Source: Pseudomonas muyukensis (lineage in GTDB: Bacteria; Pseudomonadota; Gammaproteobacteria; Pseudomonadales; Pseudomonadaceae). From it: a DNA stretch of 64,000 nt. Where the stretch lies: the NCBI RefSeq assembly GCF_019139535.1, contig NZ_CP077073.1, positions 2,694,501-2,758,500 of the forward strand, in the 5' to 3' direction. Made by a program: the position numbers and the translations under genes. Below are positions 21,110 to 30,426 of the stretch, piece by piece; the first letter of the stretch is position 1; each line of letters starts with the position of its first letter. The notes beneath the pieces are model-generated. The model saw nothing but the letters and a program-made list of their open reading frames with translations. It was not told the origin of the DNA and did not search any database.

Positions 21110-22126
21110 TTACAAAACGGGATGATCACGCTCGCGCTTGGCCTTGGACACACTCACCGCTCCCGGCAAGGCCACGGCGTTCTTCGCCGCCAGCACCTCG
21201 GCCATCACGCTCACCGCGATTTCCGCCGGGGTCTTGCTGCCGATGTAGATACCAATGGGGCCATGCAGGCGTTGCAGGGACTGTTCGGTTTCGCCGAAAT
21301 GCTCGATCAGCCGTTCGCGGCGCAGCTGGCTGTTGCGCCGCGAGCCGATGGCGCCGATGTAGAACGCCGGGCCGTGCAAGGCTTCGAGCAGGGCCAGGTC
21401 GTCGAGCTTGGGGTCGTGGCTGACGGCGATGATGCAGGTGCGCAGGTCGGCGTTGCAGGCGCGGACCACGTCATCGGGCATGCCCCTGAGGTGCTCGACG
21501 CCGGCCACCGACCAGCTGGCCATGTGTTCCGGGCGCGGGTCGCAAACCGCTACCTTGAAGCCATTGAACAGGGCCATGGTCGCCAGGTACTCGGCCAGCG
21601 CGCCAGCGCCGATCAGCAGCATGCGGTAGCCGGGGCCAAGGGTATTGACCATGTATTGGTCATCGAAGGCGAACTGCCCCGGGGTGGCGGTGATCGCCAG
21701 GCTGACCGCGCCGCTGGCCAGGGCCAGCTGGCGGTGTACCAGCTGGCCGGCGTCAAGCTGGGTGAGCAACTGATGCAGCGGCTCGACGGCGGGGTTGAAT
21801 TCGAGGATCAGCTCCAGCGTGCCGCCGCAGGGCAGGCCGAAGCGGTGGGCCTCGTCGGCGCTGACCCCGTAGCGGATCACCTCGGGGGCTCGCTGCGGCA
21901 GGCCGGGGCCGCCGTAGGCGGTGGTATAGCGCTGCACCAGGTCGTCCTCGATGCAACCGCCGGAAACGCTGCCGACTACCCGGCCATCGTTGCGCAGGGC
22001 CATCATCGAGCCTACCGGGCGTGGCGAGGAGCCCCAGGTGCGGGCGACGGTGGCCAGCAGCACGGGGTGGCCGGCCTGGCGCCAGGCGTGGGCGGTGCGC
22101 AGCACCAGCAGGTCGATGCTTTCCAT
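21110..22126 (-). CDS. XdhC/CoxI family molybdenum-cofactor maturation factor
   Basis: 338 aa. XdhC proteins bind, sulfurate and insert molybdenum cofactor into xanthine-dehydrogenase-type enzymes. N-terminal XdhC_CoxI domain with SSPRPVGSMMALRNDG and SGGCIEDDL; C-terminal Rossmann domain with LIGAGALAEYLA and the end motif YIGAIGSRRNSQLRRERL. ATG preceded by GAGG. It follows the aldehyde dehydrogenase subunit genes and cytochrome c in the same direction (82-nt gap), so it most likely matures that enzyme. Confidence 0.9.
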   Translation of the reverse strand: MESIDLLVLRTAHAWRQAGHPVLLATVARTWGSSPRPVGSMMALRNDGRVVGSVSGGCIEDDLVQRYTTAYGGPGLPQRAPEVIRYGVSADEAHRFGLPCGGTLELILEFNPAVEPLHQLLTQLDAGQLVHRQLALASGAVSLAITATPGQFAFDDQYMVNTLGPGYRMLLIGAGALAEYLATMALFNGFKVAVCDPRPEHMASWSVAGVEHLRGMPDDVVRACNADLRTCIIAVSHDPKLDDLALLEALHGPAFYIGAIGSRRNSQLRRERLIEHFGETEQSLQRLHGPIGIYIGSKTPAEIAVSVMAEVLAAKNAVALPGAVSVSKAKRERDHPVL

Positions 22127-22208
22127 GGTGGCCTCGGTATTTCAGTGTGCGTGGCCATTGCCGGGCACGCCCCCACCGTGGCAGCGGGCTTGCCCGGCGA
22201 TGGCGTCT

Positions 22209-23543
22209 TCAGCGCATATGCAAGATGATCGGGCTGCTACTGGCCGGGTCGGTATGCTCGCGCAACTTGCCCACCGCTTTGGCCTGCACCCCCGCGCCCT
22301 GGTTGCCCCAGCTCGCGCGGGCAAAACTCAGCACCTCGGCGATCTCCCGGTCCGACAACTGCTCACGGAACGCCGGCATGCGATAGGCATCCGGCACCCC
22401 GGCGGCAACCACGCGCTGCGAGCCATTGAGGGTGATGTTGATCGCCGAGGCGTCCTCCCTGGCCAGCATCGAAGTGGCCCCGGCCAGGGGCGGCATCCAC
22501 TCGGCCTGGCCCTTGCCGTCCAGGCCATGGCAACTGGCGCAGCGGGTTGCGTAGGTATGCGCCCCCGGTGCCTGGCTGGTTGCGGCCTGCGCCTGGTAGT
22601 GCCACGGTGGGCCATCGCGCTGCGGGTCGCCGGGCAACGCCTTCAGGTAACGGGCGATGGCCGCCAGGTCGTCGTCGCTCATGAACTGCGTGGAGTTGTT
22701 GAACGCCTCGGTCATCGAGCCATACACCACCGCATGTCGGTTGCGCCCGGTCTTGAGGAACTGCACGATCTCCGGTTCGCTCCAGCGCCCCAGGCCGGTG
22801 TTGTGGTCCTGGCGCAGGCTCGGCGCGTACCAACCGTCGAGCAACGCACCGGCGAGGAACGGCGCGCCACCATCGTCCAGGGCCTTCTCGTTGAAGGCCA
22901 GGCCGCGCGGGGTGTGGCAACTGCCGCAGTGGCCCGGGCCCTGGACGATGTAGGCGCCGCGATTCCACAGCGCATCCTGCCCAGGCTGCTGCGCGTAGGG
23001 CGCGGTCGGCGCGAACAGGCCGTTCCACAGGGCGATGGGCCAGCGCAGGTTCAGCGGCCAGGGAATGTCGCTGGGGATATTGGCCTCGGCCGCCGGTTGC
23101 ACGCCCTTCATGAAGAACGCATAAAGCGCCCGCACGTCGTCGTCGCTGAGCTTGGCGTAGGACGGGTAGGGCATGGCCGGGTACAACCGGCGCCCGCCGG
23201 GGGCCACGCCCTGGCGCACGGCGCGGTCGAAGTCGGCCAGGCTGTAGGCACCGATGCCGTGGTCGCGGTCCGGGGTGATGTTGGTGGCATGGATCGCCCC
23301 CAGCGGCGTGGCCATCTCCAGGCCGCCGGCGAAGGGCGTCTTGCCGGGTAGGCTGTGGCAGGCCACGCAGTCGCTGAGCCGGGCGACGTATTCGCCGCGG
23401 CTGACCAGGCTCGCTTCGGCGCTGTCCTGGGCGGTAAAGGGCGAGGCGGGCTCGCGGGTGACGTACCAGGCAAGCAGGCCAGCCGCCACCAGGCACGGCA
23501 CGGCCAACCAGCCAGCGGTTCGTGCGAATCGGCTGTTGTTCAT
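22209..23543 (-). CDS. Tri-heme cytochrome c subunit of a molybdenum aldehyde dehydrogenase
   Basis: 444-aa exported cytochrome with one N-terminal membrane segment (residues about 8-27) and three heme-binding sites: CVACH (59-63), CGSCH (206-210) and CASCH (335-339). Candidate axial Met ligands occur in YPAMPYPSY, YGSMTEAF and YRMPAF. The layout matches the cytochrome subunits of quinone-linked alcohol and aldehyde dehydrogenases. It starts 17 nt after the MoCo subunit gene and would carry electrons from that enzyme to the respiratory chain. Confidence 0.92.
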   Translation of the reverse strand: MNNSRFARTAGWLAVPCLVAAGLLAWYVTREPASPFTAQDSAEASLVSRGEYVARLSDCVACHSLPGKTPFAGGLEMATPLGAIHATNITPDRDHGIGAYSLADFDRAVRQGVAPGGRRLYPAMPYPSYAKLSDDDVRALYAFFMKGVQPAAEANIPSDIPWPLNLRWPIALWNGLFAPTAPYAQQPGQDALWNRGAYIVQGPGHCGSCHTPRGLAFNEKALDDGGAPFLAGALLDGWYAPSLRQDHNTGLGRWSEPEIVQFLKTGRNRHAVVYGSMTEAFNNSTQFMSDDDLAAIARYLKALPGDPQRDGPPWHYQAQAATSQAPGAHTYATRCASCHGLDGKGQAEWMPPLAGATSMLAREDASAINITLNGSQRVVAAGVPDAYRMPAFREQLSDREIAEVLSFARASWGNQGAGVQAKAVGKLREHTDPASSSPIILHMR

Positions 23544-23560
23544 GGGCAGTCCTTGTCGGG

Positions 23561-25804
23561 TCAGCTGAAGGTATGGCGGCTCAAGGGCATGCTGCGCACG
23601 CGCTGGCCGGTCAAGCGCGCCACGGCATTGGCCACCGCAGGCGCCACCGCCGGCAGCGGCGGCTCGCCGATACCGCCCATCTTCGCCCCGCTCTGGACGA
23701 TGCGCACATGCACCCGGGCCATGCGCGCGGGCGGCAGGATCGGATACAGGTCGTAGTTGCGCGCCCTGGGCTGGCCGTTCAGCCACACCGCCTCTTCCAG
23801 CAGCACCTGGGACAGGCCCAGGGACACCGCGCCGTTGACCTGCGCCTCGATGATCGCCGGGTTGACGATGCTGCCCGGGTCGATGGCCTGCCAGATGTCG
23901 TGCACTTTCACCTGGCCGCCCTCCAGCGACACCTCGGCGATCACCGCCGCTTCCGAGCCGAACGGCGAGGCCATGGCCACGCCTCGGGCGCGCTGGCTAC
24001 CGTCCTCGGCGGTGAACGGGCCACGCTTCCAGCCACCGGACAACTCGGCCACCGCCTGCAGCAGGGTGGTCAGGCGCGGGTTGCCCTGCAACAGGTGCAG
24101 GCGCAGCTCGAAGGGGTCATGGCCGCCCTTGTCGGCCAGTTCGTCAAGGAACGACTCGTAGAAGAAATCGTTCAGCGAGTTGCCCACCGAACGCCAGTAG
24201 CCCTGCATGGCCGGGGTCTTCACGTAGATCTGCGCGATGCGCTTGTTGGCGATGGCGTAGGCCTTGCCCGACAGCCCTTCGAGGGCGGTGGGGTCGAGCT
24301 TCTCGCCCTGTTGGCCGGCGATGGACTCGGTCGGGCCTTCGGTGGCGCTGATGGCCTCGATGGCCACCGGCAGGCCCTTGTCATCCAGCCCGGCGCGGAA
24401 CTTGGCCACGGCCATGGGCCGCATGGCATCGCGCAGGAACTCTTCCTCGCGGCTCCAGATCAGCTTCACCGGACGGCCCACGGCCTTGGCCAGGGCGATG
24501 GCCTGCGGGTAGGGGCTGGCCGCGTCGTACAGGAAGTGCCGGCCAAAGAAACCGCCCAGCAGTGGCGAGTGCAGGGTGATGCGTTCGGCGGCAAGGCCGG
24601 TGCGTTTGGCGATGTCGTCGCGGAACATGTCCTGGGCCTGGTTGGGCAGCCACACCTCGAGGCTGCCGTCGGGGTTGAAGCGCGCGATGGCCGACGGCGG
24701 CTCCAGCTGGGCATGGTTGAGGAACTGGTTGTGGTAGGTGGCCTCGACGGTGGTCTTGGCGCTGGCCAGCGCGGCGGCGACATCGCCCTGGTTTTCATCG
24801 TCGCGGGCCGGGCCGGTCTGGCTGGCCAGGTGCTCGCGCCAGCCATCGCTGGAAAAGTCCGCCGGCATTGGCCGCACCTTGCTGTCGGCCGCGGGTTCTT
24901 TCCAGTCCACCTGCAAGGCCTCCACCGCGCGCTTGGCGTTGAACCAGCGCTCGGCGACCACCGCCACCGCGCCGGGTAGCGGGTGTACCGAATGCACGCC
25001 CTTCATGGCCTTGACCTGCTCCTCGTTGCGCAGCTGGCCGACCGTCATGCCCAGGCGCGGCGCATGCTGCACGGCGGCGTGGAGCATGCCGTCGACCTTG
25101 ACGTCGATGCTGTACACGGCCTTGCCGGTGGATTTGTCATAGGCGTCCAGGCGTGGCACTGGCTTGCCGATCCAGCGGAACTGGCCGGGGTCGCGCAAGG
25201 TGACGCTGGCCGGGTCCGGCACTGGCAGGTCCATGGCCGTGCCGGCCAACTCGCCATAGCCGATCGAGCGGCCCGAGGCGGCATGCACCACCTTGCCCGG
25301 CTCGGTGCTCAGCTCGCCCACCGCCACGCCCAGGTGCTGGGCGCCGGCCTGCAGCAGCATGGCCCGGGCCAGGGCACCGAGGCGGCGCATGGTCGGGTAG
25401 CTCATGCGCACCGACATGCTGCCGCCGGTGATGCGCAGGCCGTTTTCCATCACCACGTAGGCTTCGCCCGCGGGGGCGCTTTCGACCAAAAAGCGTGCCG
25501 GTTCGAGGTCCAGCTCCTCGCCGACGATCTGCGCCATGGCAGTGTTGACCCCTTGCCCGCCCTCCATGAACGGGCTGAGCAGGCGCACGCTGCCGTCCGG
25601 GCGGATCTCCAGGAAGGCCGGCACCTGGGTGCCACGCTCGGTGGTGGCGGCGGCCTGCACCCGCGGTACGCCCACGGGCAGGCCGAAGCCGAGCACCAGC
25701 GCGCCGATGCTGGTGCCGACCAGGAAGCGTCGACGCGACAGGTTGACGGTTTCGCCTGCTGGCAGCTTCAGCAGGTCTTCGGGGGTGTCGATGCGCGTTG
25801 CCAT
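23561..25804 (-). CDS. Molybdopterin-binding aldehyde/isoquinoline oxidoreductase subunit (IorB-like)
   Basis: 747-aa large subunit of the xanthine oxidase family. TAT signal NLSRRRFLVGTSIGALVLGF at residues 21-40, so it is exported folded. MoCo-domain segments include SPFMEGGQGVNTAMAQIVGEEL, VDWKEP, ATYHNQFLNHAQLEPPSAI, LLGGFFGRHFL, YWRSVGNSLNDFFYESFLDELA and GGIGEPPLPAVAPAVANA (C-terminal GxGE with the catalytic Glu). Fusion order and TAT signal are those of the IorB / aldehyde dehydrogenase group. The ATG overlaps the 2Fe-2S subunit stop by one base (TGATG). Confidence 0.92.
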   Translation of the reverse strand: MATRIDTPEDLLKLPAGETVNLSRRRFLVGTSIGALVLGFGLPVGVPRVQAAATTERGTQVPAFLEIRPDGSVRLLSPFMEGGQGVNTAMAQIVGEELDLEPARFLVESAPAGEAYVVMENGLRITGGSMSVRMSYPTMRRLGALARAMLLQAGAQHLGVAVGELSTEPGKVVHAASGRSIGYGELAGTAMDLPVPDPASVTLRDPGQFRWIGKPVPRLDAYDKSTGKAVYSIDVKVDGMLHAAVQHAPRLGMTVGQLRNEEQVKAMKGVHSVHPLPGAVAVVAERWFNAKRAVEALQVDWKEPAADSKVRPMPADFSSDGWREHLASQTGPARDDENQGDVAAALASAKTTVEATYHNQFLNHAQLEPPSAIARFNPDGSLEVWLPNQAQDMFRDDIAKRTGLAAERITLHSPLLGGFFGRHFLYDAASPYPQAIALAKAVGRPVKLIWSREEEFLRDAMRPMAVAKFRAGLDDKGLPVAIEAISATEGPTESIAGQQGEKLDPTALEGLSGKAYAIANKRIAQIYVKTPAMQGYWRSVGNSLNDFFYESFLDELADKGGHDPFELRLHLLQGNPRLTTLLQAVAELSGGWKRGPFTAEDGSQRARGVAMASPFGSEAAVIAEVSLEGGQVKVHDIWQAIDPGSIVNPAIIEAQVNGAVSLGLSQVLLEEAVWLNGQPRARNYDLYPILPPARMARVHVRIVQSGAKMGGIGEPPLPAVAPAVANAVARLTGQRVRSMPLSRHTFS

Positions 25805-26259
25805 CAGGCGTTACCCCCTTCGGCGAGGTCGTGCAGGGCGGCATGGATGGCGTTGTAGGTGCCGCAGCGGCACAGGTTGACCATCGCCGCGTCGATCTGC
25901 TCGGCACTGGGCTTGGCGCTGTGCTTGAGCAGCGCGGTGGCGGCCATCACCTGGCCGGACTGGCAATAGCCGCACTGCGCTACCTGGTGCTCGACCCAGG
26001 CGGCGACCACGCGCTTGCCCACCGCGTCATCCTCGATGGCCTCGATGGTGGTCACCTCGCGGCCGACCACCCCGGCCACCGGGGTGACGCAGGCACGCAC
26101 CAGGTTGCCGTCCACCAGCACCGAACAGGCGCCGCACTGGGCCAGGCCACAGCCGTACTTGGTACCGGTCAGGCCAAGGTCGTCGCGGATCACCCAGAGC
26201 AAGGGTGTGTCGGCGTCGGCCTCGACCTGGTAAGTCTTCTGGTTGATGCGTAGTTCCAT
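25804..26259 (-). CDS. 2Fe-2S subunit of the aldehyde/isoquinoline oxidoreductase (IorA-like)
   Basis: 151-aa iron-sulfur subunit. It has a plant-type ferredoxin site, CGLAQCGAC with a later Cys (RACVTP), and an all-alpha second 2Fe-2S domain, CGYCQSGQ and CRCGTY. ATG 26259 is chosen: AGGTGAG lies upstream, while a GTG three codons earlier overlaps that site. It heads the operon IorA-like > IorB-like > cytochrome c > xdhC. No FAD subunit is present, as expected where cytochrome c is the acceptor. Confidence 0.92.
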   Translation of the reverse strand: MELRINQKTYQVEADADTPLLWVIRDDLGLTGTKYGCGLAQCGACSVLVDGNLVRACVTPVAGVVGREVTTIEAIEDDAVGKRVVAAWVEHQVAQCGYCQSGQVMAATALLKHSAKPSAEQIDAAMVNLCRCGTYNAIHAALHDLAEGGNA

Positions 26260-26291
26260 CGGGCTCACCTGCTGCAGTCACGGTTGTGGGG

Positions 26292-26312
26292 TGGGGAATA
26301 CACTGTTCCCCA
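26292..26312 (-). promoter_or_regulatory. TGGGGAA..TTCCCCA palindrome upstream of the aldehyde dehydrogenase operon
   Basis: TGGGGAATACACTGTTCCCCA is a perfect 7-7-7 dyad 33 nt upstream of the IorA-like start. Position and symmetry suit a repressor operator. The cognate regulator is not evident in the window. Confidence 0.4.
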
Positions 26313-26412
26313 ATCCACAAACGCTAGCACAGGCCAACCCGTGCGGAACCGGTACACCCCGCAGGTTCAGAGGATCAGGCAAGCAATCCGGCGGAATGCG
26401 CAACGCCGCGCA

Positions 26413-27915
26413 TCAGTCGATGCGCGGGTGCTGTTGGGCCAGGGTCTTGCGCTTGGCTTCGAGCTCGGCGATCTGCGCGTCGATGTCCTCGATCTTCTGC
26501 TCGATGTTGTCGTGGTGCTCCTGCAGCAGCTCGCGGGCCTCGTCGATGTCCGAGGCGGCCGGGGCGGCGCCGCGCAGCGGCTGGTTGGCGGTTTCCTTCA
26601 TGGTCAGGCCGGTGAGCAGGCCGATCACCGCGATGACCATCAGGTAGTAGGCCGGCATGTACAGGTTGTCGGTGGTCTCCACCAGCCAGGCGGCGATGGT
26701 CGGGGTGAGGCCGGCGATCAGCACCGAGATGTTGAAGGCGCTGGCCAGGGCGCTGTAGCGGATATGGGTGGGGAACATCGCCGGCAGCGTCGAGGCCATC
26801 ACGCCGATGAAGAAGTTCAGCAGCACGGCGAGCATCAGCAGGCCGGCGAAGATCACCGCCAGCTTGCCGCTGGTGATCAGCATGAACGCCGGGATGGCCA
26901 GCAGGAACAGGCCAACGCTGCCGATGATGATGAAGGGCTTGCGCCCCCACTTGTCGCTGAGCAGGCCGATCATTGGCTGCACGAAGAGCATGCCGACCAT
27001 GATCGCGATGATGATCAGCACGCCGTGGTCCTCGCTGTAGTGCAGGTTGTGCGAGAGGTAGCTGGGCATGTAGGTGAGCAGCATGTAGTAGGTGACGTTG
27101 GTGGCGATCACCACGCCGATGCAGGTCAGCAGGCTGCGCCAGTGCTTGGTCGCCACCTCCTTGAACGAGACTTTCGGGCCGCTGGCCAGGCCTTCGCGGT
27201 CGCCTTGCTCGAGCTTGTCGACGTGCTGCTGGAAGGCCGGGGTTTCCTCCAGCGCATGGCGCAGGTACAAGCCGATCAGGCCCAGGGGCAGGGCGAGGAA
27301 GAACGGCAGGCGCCAGCCCCATTCGAGGAACTGCGCCTCGCCCAGGATCGTCGAGATCAGCACCACCACCCCGGCGCCGAGGACGAAGCCGGCAATCGAG
27401 CCGAAGTCCAGCCAGCTGCCGAGAAAGCCGCGCTTGCGGTCCGGGGCGTACTCGGCGACGAAGATCGAGGCGCCGGTATATTCGCCGCCCACCGAGAAGC
27501 CCTGGGCCATCTTGGCCAGCAACAGCAGGATCGGCGCCCAGATGCCGATGCTGGCGTAGGAGGGGATCAGGCCGATGGCGAAGGTGCTCAGGGACATGAT
27601 CACGATGGTCGCGGCCAGCACCTTCTGGCGCCCGTAGCGATCGCCCAGGGCACCGAAGAACAGCCCGCCCAGCGGGCGGATCAGGAAGGGCACGGAGAAG
27701 GTGGCCAGGGCGGCGATCATCTGTACCCCGGGGCTGGCGTTGGGGAAGAACACCTTGCCCAGGGCATAGGCGACGAAGCCGTAGACGCCGAAGTCGAACC
27801 ACTCCATGGCATTGCCCAGGGCGGCGGCGGTGATGGCCTTGCGCATCTTGGCGTCGTCGACGATGGTGATGTCCTTCAGGCCGATGGGCTTGACGGGTTT
27901 CTTGCGTGATTTCAT
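26413..27915 (-). CDS. proP: Proline/betaine:H+ symporter, ProP type
   Basis: 500-aa MFS metabolite:H+ symporter, the same length as E. coli ProP. It has twelve helices with GDRYGRQKVL (loop 2-3 MFS motif), AKMAQGFSVGGEYTGASIFVAEYAP, SDKWGRKPF (loop 8-9) and HIRYSALASAFNIS. The C-terminus from about 455 is a charged heptad coiled coil (residues IDEARELLQEHHDNIEQKIE onward), the hallmark of osmoregulatory ProP. It takes up proline, betaine or ectoine under osmotic stress. ATG preceded by TAAGGACAATGGCCC. Monocistronic. Confidence 0.9.
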   Translation of the reverse strand: MKSRKKPVKPIGLKDITIVDDAKMRKAITAAALGNAMEWFDFGVYGFVAYALGKVFFPNASPGVQMIAALATFSVPFLIRPLGGLFFGALGDRYGRQKVLAATIVIMSLSTFAIGLIPSYASIGIWAPILLLLAKMAQGFSVGGEYTGASIFVAEYAPDRKRGFLGSWLDFGSIAGFVLGAGVVVLISTILGEAQFLEWGWRLPFFLALPLGLIGLYLRHALEETPAFQQHVDKLEQGDREGLASGPKVSFKEVATKHWRSLLTCIGVVIATNVTYYMLLTYMPSYLSHNLHYSEDHGVLIIIAIMVGMLFVQPMIGLLSDKWGRKPFIIIGSVGLFLLAIPAFMLITSGKLAVIFAGLLMLAVLLNFFIGVMASTLPAMFPTHIRYSALASAFNISVLIAGLTPTIAAWLVETTDNLYMPAYYLMVIAVIGLLTGLTMKETANQPLRGAAPAASDIDEARELLQEHHDNIEQKIEDIDAQIAELEAKRKTLAQQHPRID

Positions 27916-28019
27916 GGGCCATTGTCCTTAGGTGGCGGGCGGCCTGGCCATGGTTTGGCCAGCGCTTCTAAGGGATCAGATGCAAGGGTGCGCTAAATAA
28001 TTCCGTACCAGGTGATTTT

Positions 28020-28890
28020 GCGTGGCGCAGCCGCTCTCATCCACCGCGTTGCCTGGTTCGCCAGCAAGGCTGGCTTACGGGCGGGCAGGTCGCGGGCGGC
28101 GTAGGAGCCGGCTTGCCGGTGAACACCGGCAAAGCCGGTGCCATCCACCGTGGCGCCTGGTTCGCCAGCAAGGCTGGCTCCTACGGGCGGGCAGGTCGCG
28201 GGCGGCGTAGGAGCCGGCTTGCCGGCGAACACCGGCAGAGCCGGTGCCATCCACCGTGGCGCCTGGTTCGCCAGCAAGCTGGCTCCTACGGGCGGGCAGG
28301 TCGCGGGCGGTGTAGGAGCCGGCTTGCCGGCGAACACCGGCAAAGCCGGTGCCATCCACCGTGGCGCCTGGTTCGCCAGCAAGGCTGGCTCCTACGGGCG
28401 GGCAGGTCGCGGGCGGTGTAGGAGCCGGCTTGCCGGCGAACACCGGCAAAGCCGGTGCCATCCACCGTGGCGCCTGGTTCGCCAGCAAGGCTGGCTCCTA
28501 CGGGCGGGCAGGTCGCGGGCGGCGTAGGAGCCGGCTTGCCGGCGAACACCGGCAGAGCCGGTGCCATCCACCGTGGCGCCTGGTTCGCCAGCAAGCTGGC
28601 TCCTCCGGGCGGGCAGGTCGCGGGCGGCGTAGGAGCCGGCTTGCCGGCGAACACCGGCAAAGCCGGTGCCATCCACCGTGGCGCCTGGTTCGCCAGCAAG
28701 GCTGGCTCCTACGGGCGGGCAGGTCGCGGGCGGCGTAGGAGCCAGCTTGCCGGCGAACACCGGCAAAGCCGGTGCCATCCACCGTGGCGCCTGGTTCGCC
28801 AGCAAGGCTGGCTCCTACGGGTGTTGCAGGCCGTAATCGGCGTAGGCGCCGGCTTGCCGGCGAACACTGGCGCAGCCGGTGCCATCCAGC
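28020..28890. repeat. Tandem array of about seven 105-106-bp REP doublets
   Basis: Units begin at about 28141, 28247, 28352, 28458, 28564, 28669 and 28775, with degenerate partial copies at both ends. Each contains CCATCCACCGTGGCGCCTGG, TTCGCCAGCAAGGCTGGCTCC, a GGGCGGGCAGGTCGCGGGCGG linker, GTAGGAGCCGGCTTGCCGGCG and ACACCGGCAAAGCCGGTG. The inward-facing GTAGGAGC..GGCTCCTAC parts make strong hairpins. The one-base length variation comes from AAGGCTGG against AAGCTGG. All frames are open, giving spurious ORFs. It lies between proP and a GNAT gene. Confidence 0.95.
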
Positions 28891-28894
28891 GAGG

Positions 28895-29353
28895 TTACAG
28901 GTTGCGTGACATCAGCCAATGCTGCTCGCCCCAGGCCTGGAACTGCTCCAGGGCGACCCAGCCACGTTTGGCGTAAAAGGCGTTCTGGTCGTGGGTATGC
29001 AGGAACAACCTGGCGATGCCGGCATCGCGGGCATGCGCGCAGATGCCTTCGACCAACCGTTCGGCCAACCCTTGGCCCCTGGCCTGCGGGGTGACGAACA
29101 CACAGGCCAGCCACGGGCCTAGCTCCGGCCGCTGTGGCAGGTCGTCAAGCGCCAGGGCGGCGCTGCCCAGCAACTGCTCACCCTCAAGGGCGATCAGGCA
29201 TTTGCATTGGCCATTGCGCTGGTCTGCGGCAAAGGTGCGTTGCCAGTCGGCCAGGGGCAGGTCGGCAAACTCGTAATGGAATTGTTGATGCAGCCACCGC
29301 GCGAGGGTGTCGCAGTGATCCATGTGCTGGTCCAGCCACTCAAGGCGCGGCAT
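28895..29353 (-). CDS. GNAT family N-acetyltransferase
   Basis: 152-aa GNAT-fold protein. CVFVTPQARGQGLAERLVEG (residues about 87-106) contains the acetyl-CoA pyrophosphate loop R/Q-x-x-G-x-G/A, here ARGQGLA. IARLFLHTHDQNAFYAKRGW is the usual late strand and FY-x-K-x-GW motif. The substrate is unknown. The 3' end abuts the REP array. Start M-P-R-L-E-W with moderate Shine-Dalgarno (AAGGACCTGCGC). Confidence 0.82.
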   Translation of the reverse strand: MPRLEWLDQHMDHCDTLARWLHQQFHYEFADLPLADWQRTFAADQRNGQCKCLIALEGEQLLGSAALALDDLPQRPELGPWLACVFVTPQARGQGLAERLVEGICAHARDAGIARLFLHTHDQNAFYAKRGWVALEQFQAWGEQHWLMSRNL

Positions 29354-29509
29354 GCGCAGGTCCTTATGGGAAAATGTGCGGGCGTATCATGGCGCACCAG
29401 CGCCGGTTCACGAAAGAGCAGGGCAGGTCCGGCAGGCGCTCGAAAAAGCAGGTCCGCAACCGCTTTGGTCCGGGTACTATCCAGTTTCCATCACTTGCCG
29501 AGCCTGAAC

Positions 29510-30151
29510 ATGGACACTCACTCGCTTCTCGCTTTCACCCTGGTCGCCGCGATCGCCATAGCCAGCCCAGGGCCCGCCACCCTGATGGCCATCAACAACA
29601 GCCTGGCCCATGGCCAGCGCAGCGCGGTATGGTCGTCGCTGGGCAATGCCAGTGGGCTGTTCTGCCTGTCGGCCGCCGCCATGCTGGGGTTGGGCGCCTT
29701 GTTGGCCAGTTCGGAAATGCTGTTCAACGCGGTCAAGGTGGTTGGTGCCGGCTACCTGTTCTACCTGGGCGTACGGCAACTGCTGAAGAAGAGCCCGATG
29801 CTGGCGGACGGGGCCGAGGGCGGCGATGGGGCGCGTCGGCCGACACCATTGAAACTCTACAGGTCGGCCTTCGTTACCGCGGTCACCAACCCCAAGGCGA
29901 CCCTGTTCTTCACCGCGCTGTTCCCGCAGTTCATCGACCAGGGCGCGGCGCTGCTGCCGCAGTTTCTGTTGCTTACCGGGATCTTCATCCTGCTGTCGCT
30001 GACCTCGCTGAGCCTGTATGCCGCCCTGGCCGCGCGGGCCAAGGGCGTGCTGACCCGGCCGTCGTTGTCGCGTTGGGTGAGTCGGGTGGTGGGGACCACG
30101 TTCATTGGCTTTGGTGCGGCGATCCTGGCGATGCGTCGGCAAGGGGCTTAG
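29510..30151 (+). CDS. LysE/RhtB family amino-acid exporter
   Basis: 213-aa membrane protein with six predicted helices and the LysE signatures SPGPATLMAINNSLAHG (residues about 19-35), VKVVGAGYLFYLGVRQLL and VTNPKATLFFTALFPQF. Efflux of amino acids or homoserine lactone-like compounds is the family role; the substrate is not predictable. Start at 29510 (MDTHSLLAFTL) since the upstream frame overlaps the divergent GNAT gene and its leader. A strong hairpin follows at 30201. Confidence 0.87.
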   Translation: MDTHSLLAFTLVAAIAIASPGPATLMAINNSLAHGQRSAVWSSLGNASGLFCLSAAAMLGLGALLASSEMLFNAVKVVGAGYLFYLGVRQLLKKSPMLADGAEGGDGARRPTPLKLYRSAFVTAVTNPKATLFFTALFPQFIDQGAALLPQFLLLTGIFILLSLTSLSLYAALAARAKGVLTRPSLSRWVSRVVGTTFIGFGAAILAMRRQGA

Positions 30152-30200
30152 TTGGGGTTAGGGGGGCGGGTGTTCGTCACGACAGATGTAGCGTCTATCA

Positions 30201-30230
30201 GATCGAGCGCCGCGCGGGCGGCGCTCGATC
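30201..30230. terminator. 13-bp perfect hairpin after the LysE gene
   Basis: GATCGAGCGCCGC pairs perfectly with GCGGCGCTCGATC around a GCGG loop, 50 nt downstream of the exporter stop. No T-run follows, so it may be a REP-type or mRNA-stabilising hairpin. A related motif (GAGC..CCGCGCGG..CGCTC) recurs near 60.5-60.7 kb. Confidence 0.5.
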
Positions 30231-30426
30231 GCCCAGGCGCTACCTCTGTTGCGGCGAACCCTTCCCAGGCGCTGCACCGCTCACAACGCCTCCCCAGAGC
30301 CCTCACTCAACGATATTGCATTAAAGGTCTCAAGTCTGTCGAATTATGACTTGGACGGTCTTGGTTGCGCGGCCTAGCATGGCCGTCATTGGAGCCGACA
30401 GACGACTCCCCAACCAGGAAATCACC

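Noticed and set aside
28020..28890. Possible CRISPR array
   Set aside because: Repeats are about 105 bp, contiguous and nearly identical throughout with no unique spacers and no cas genes; they are REP doublets.
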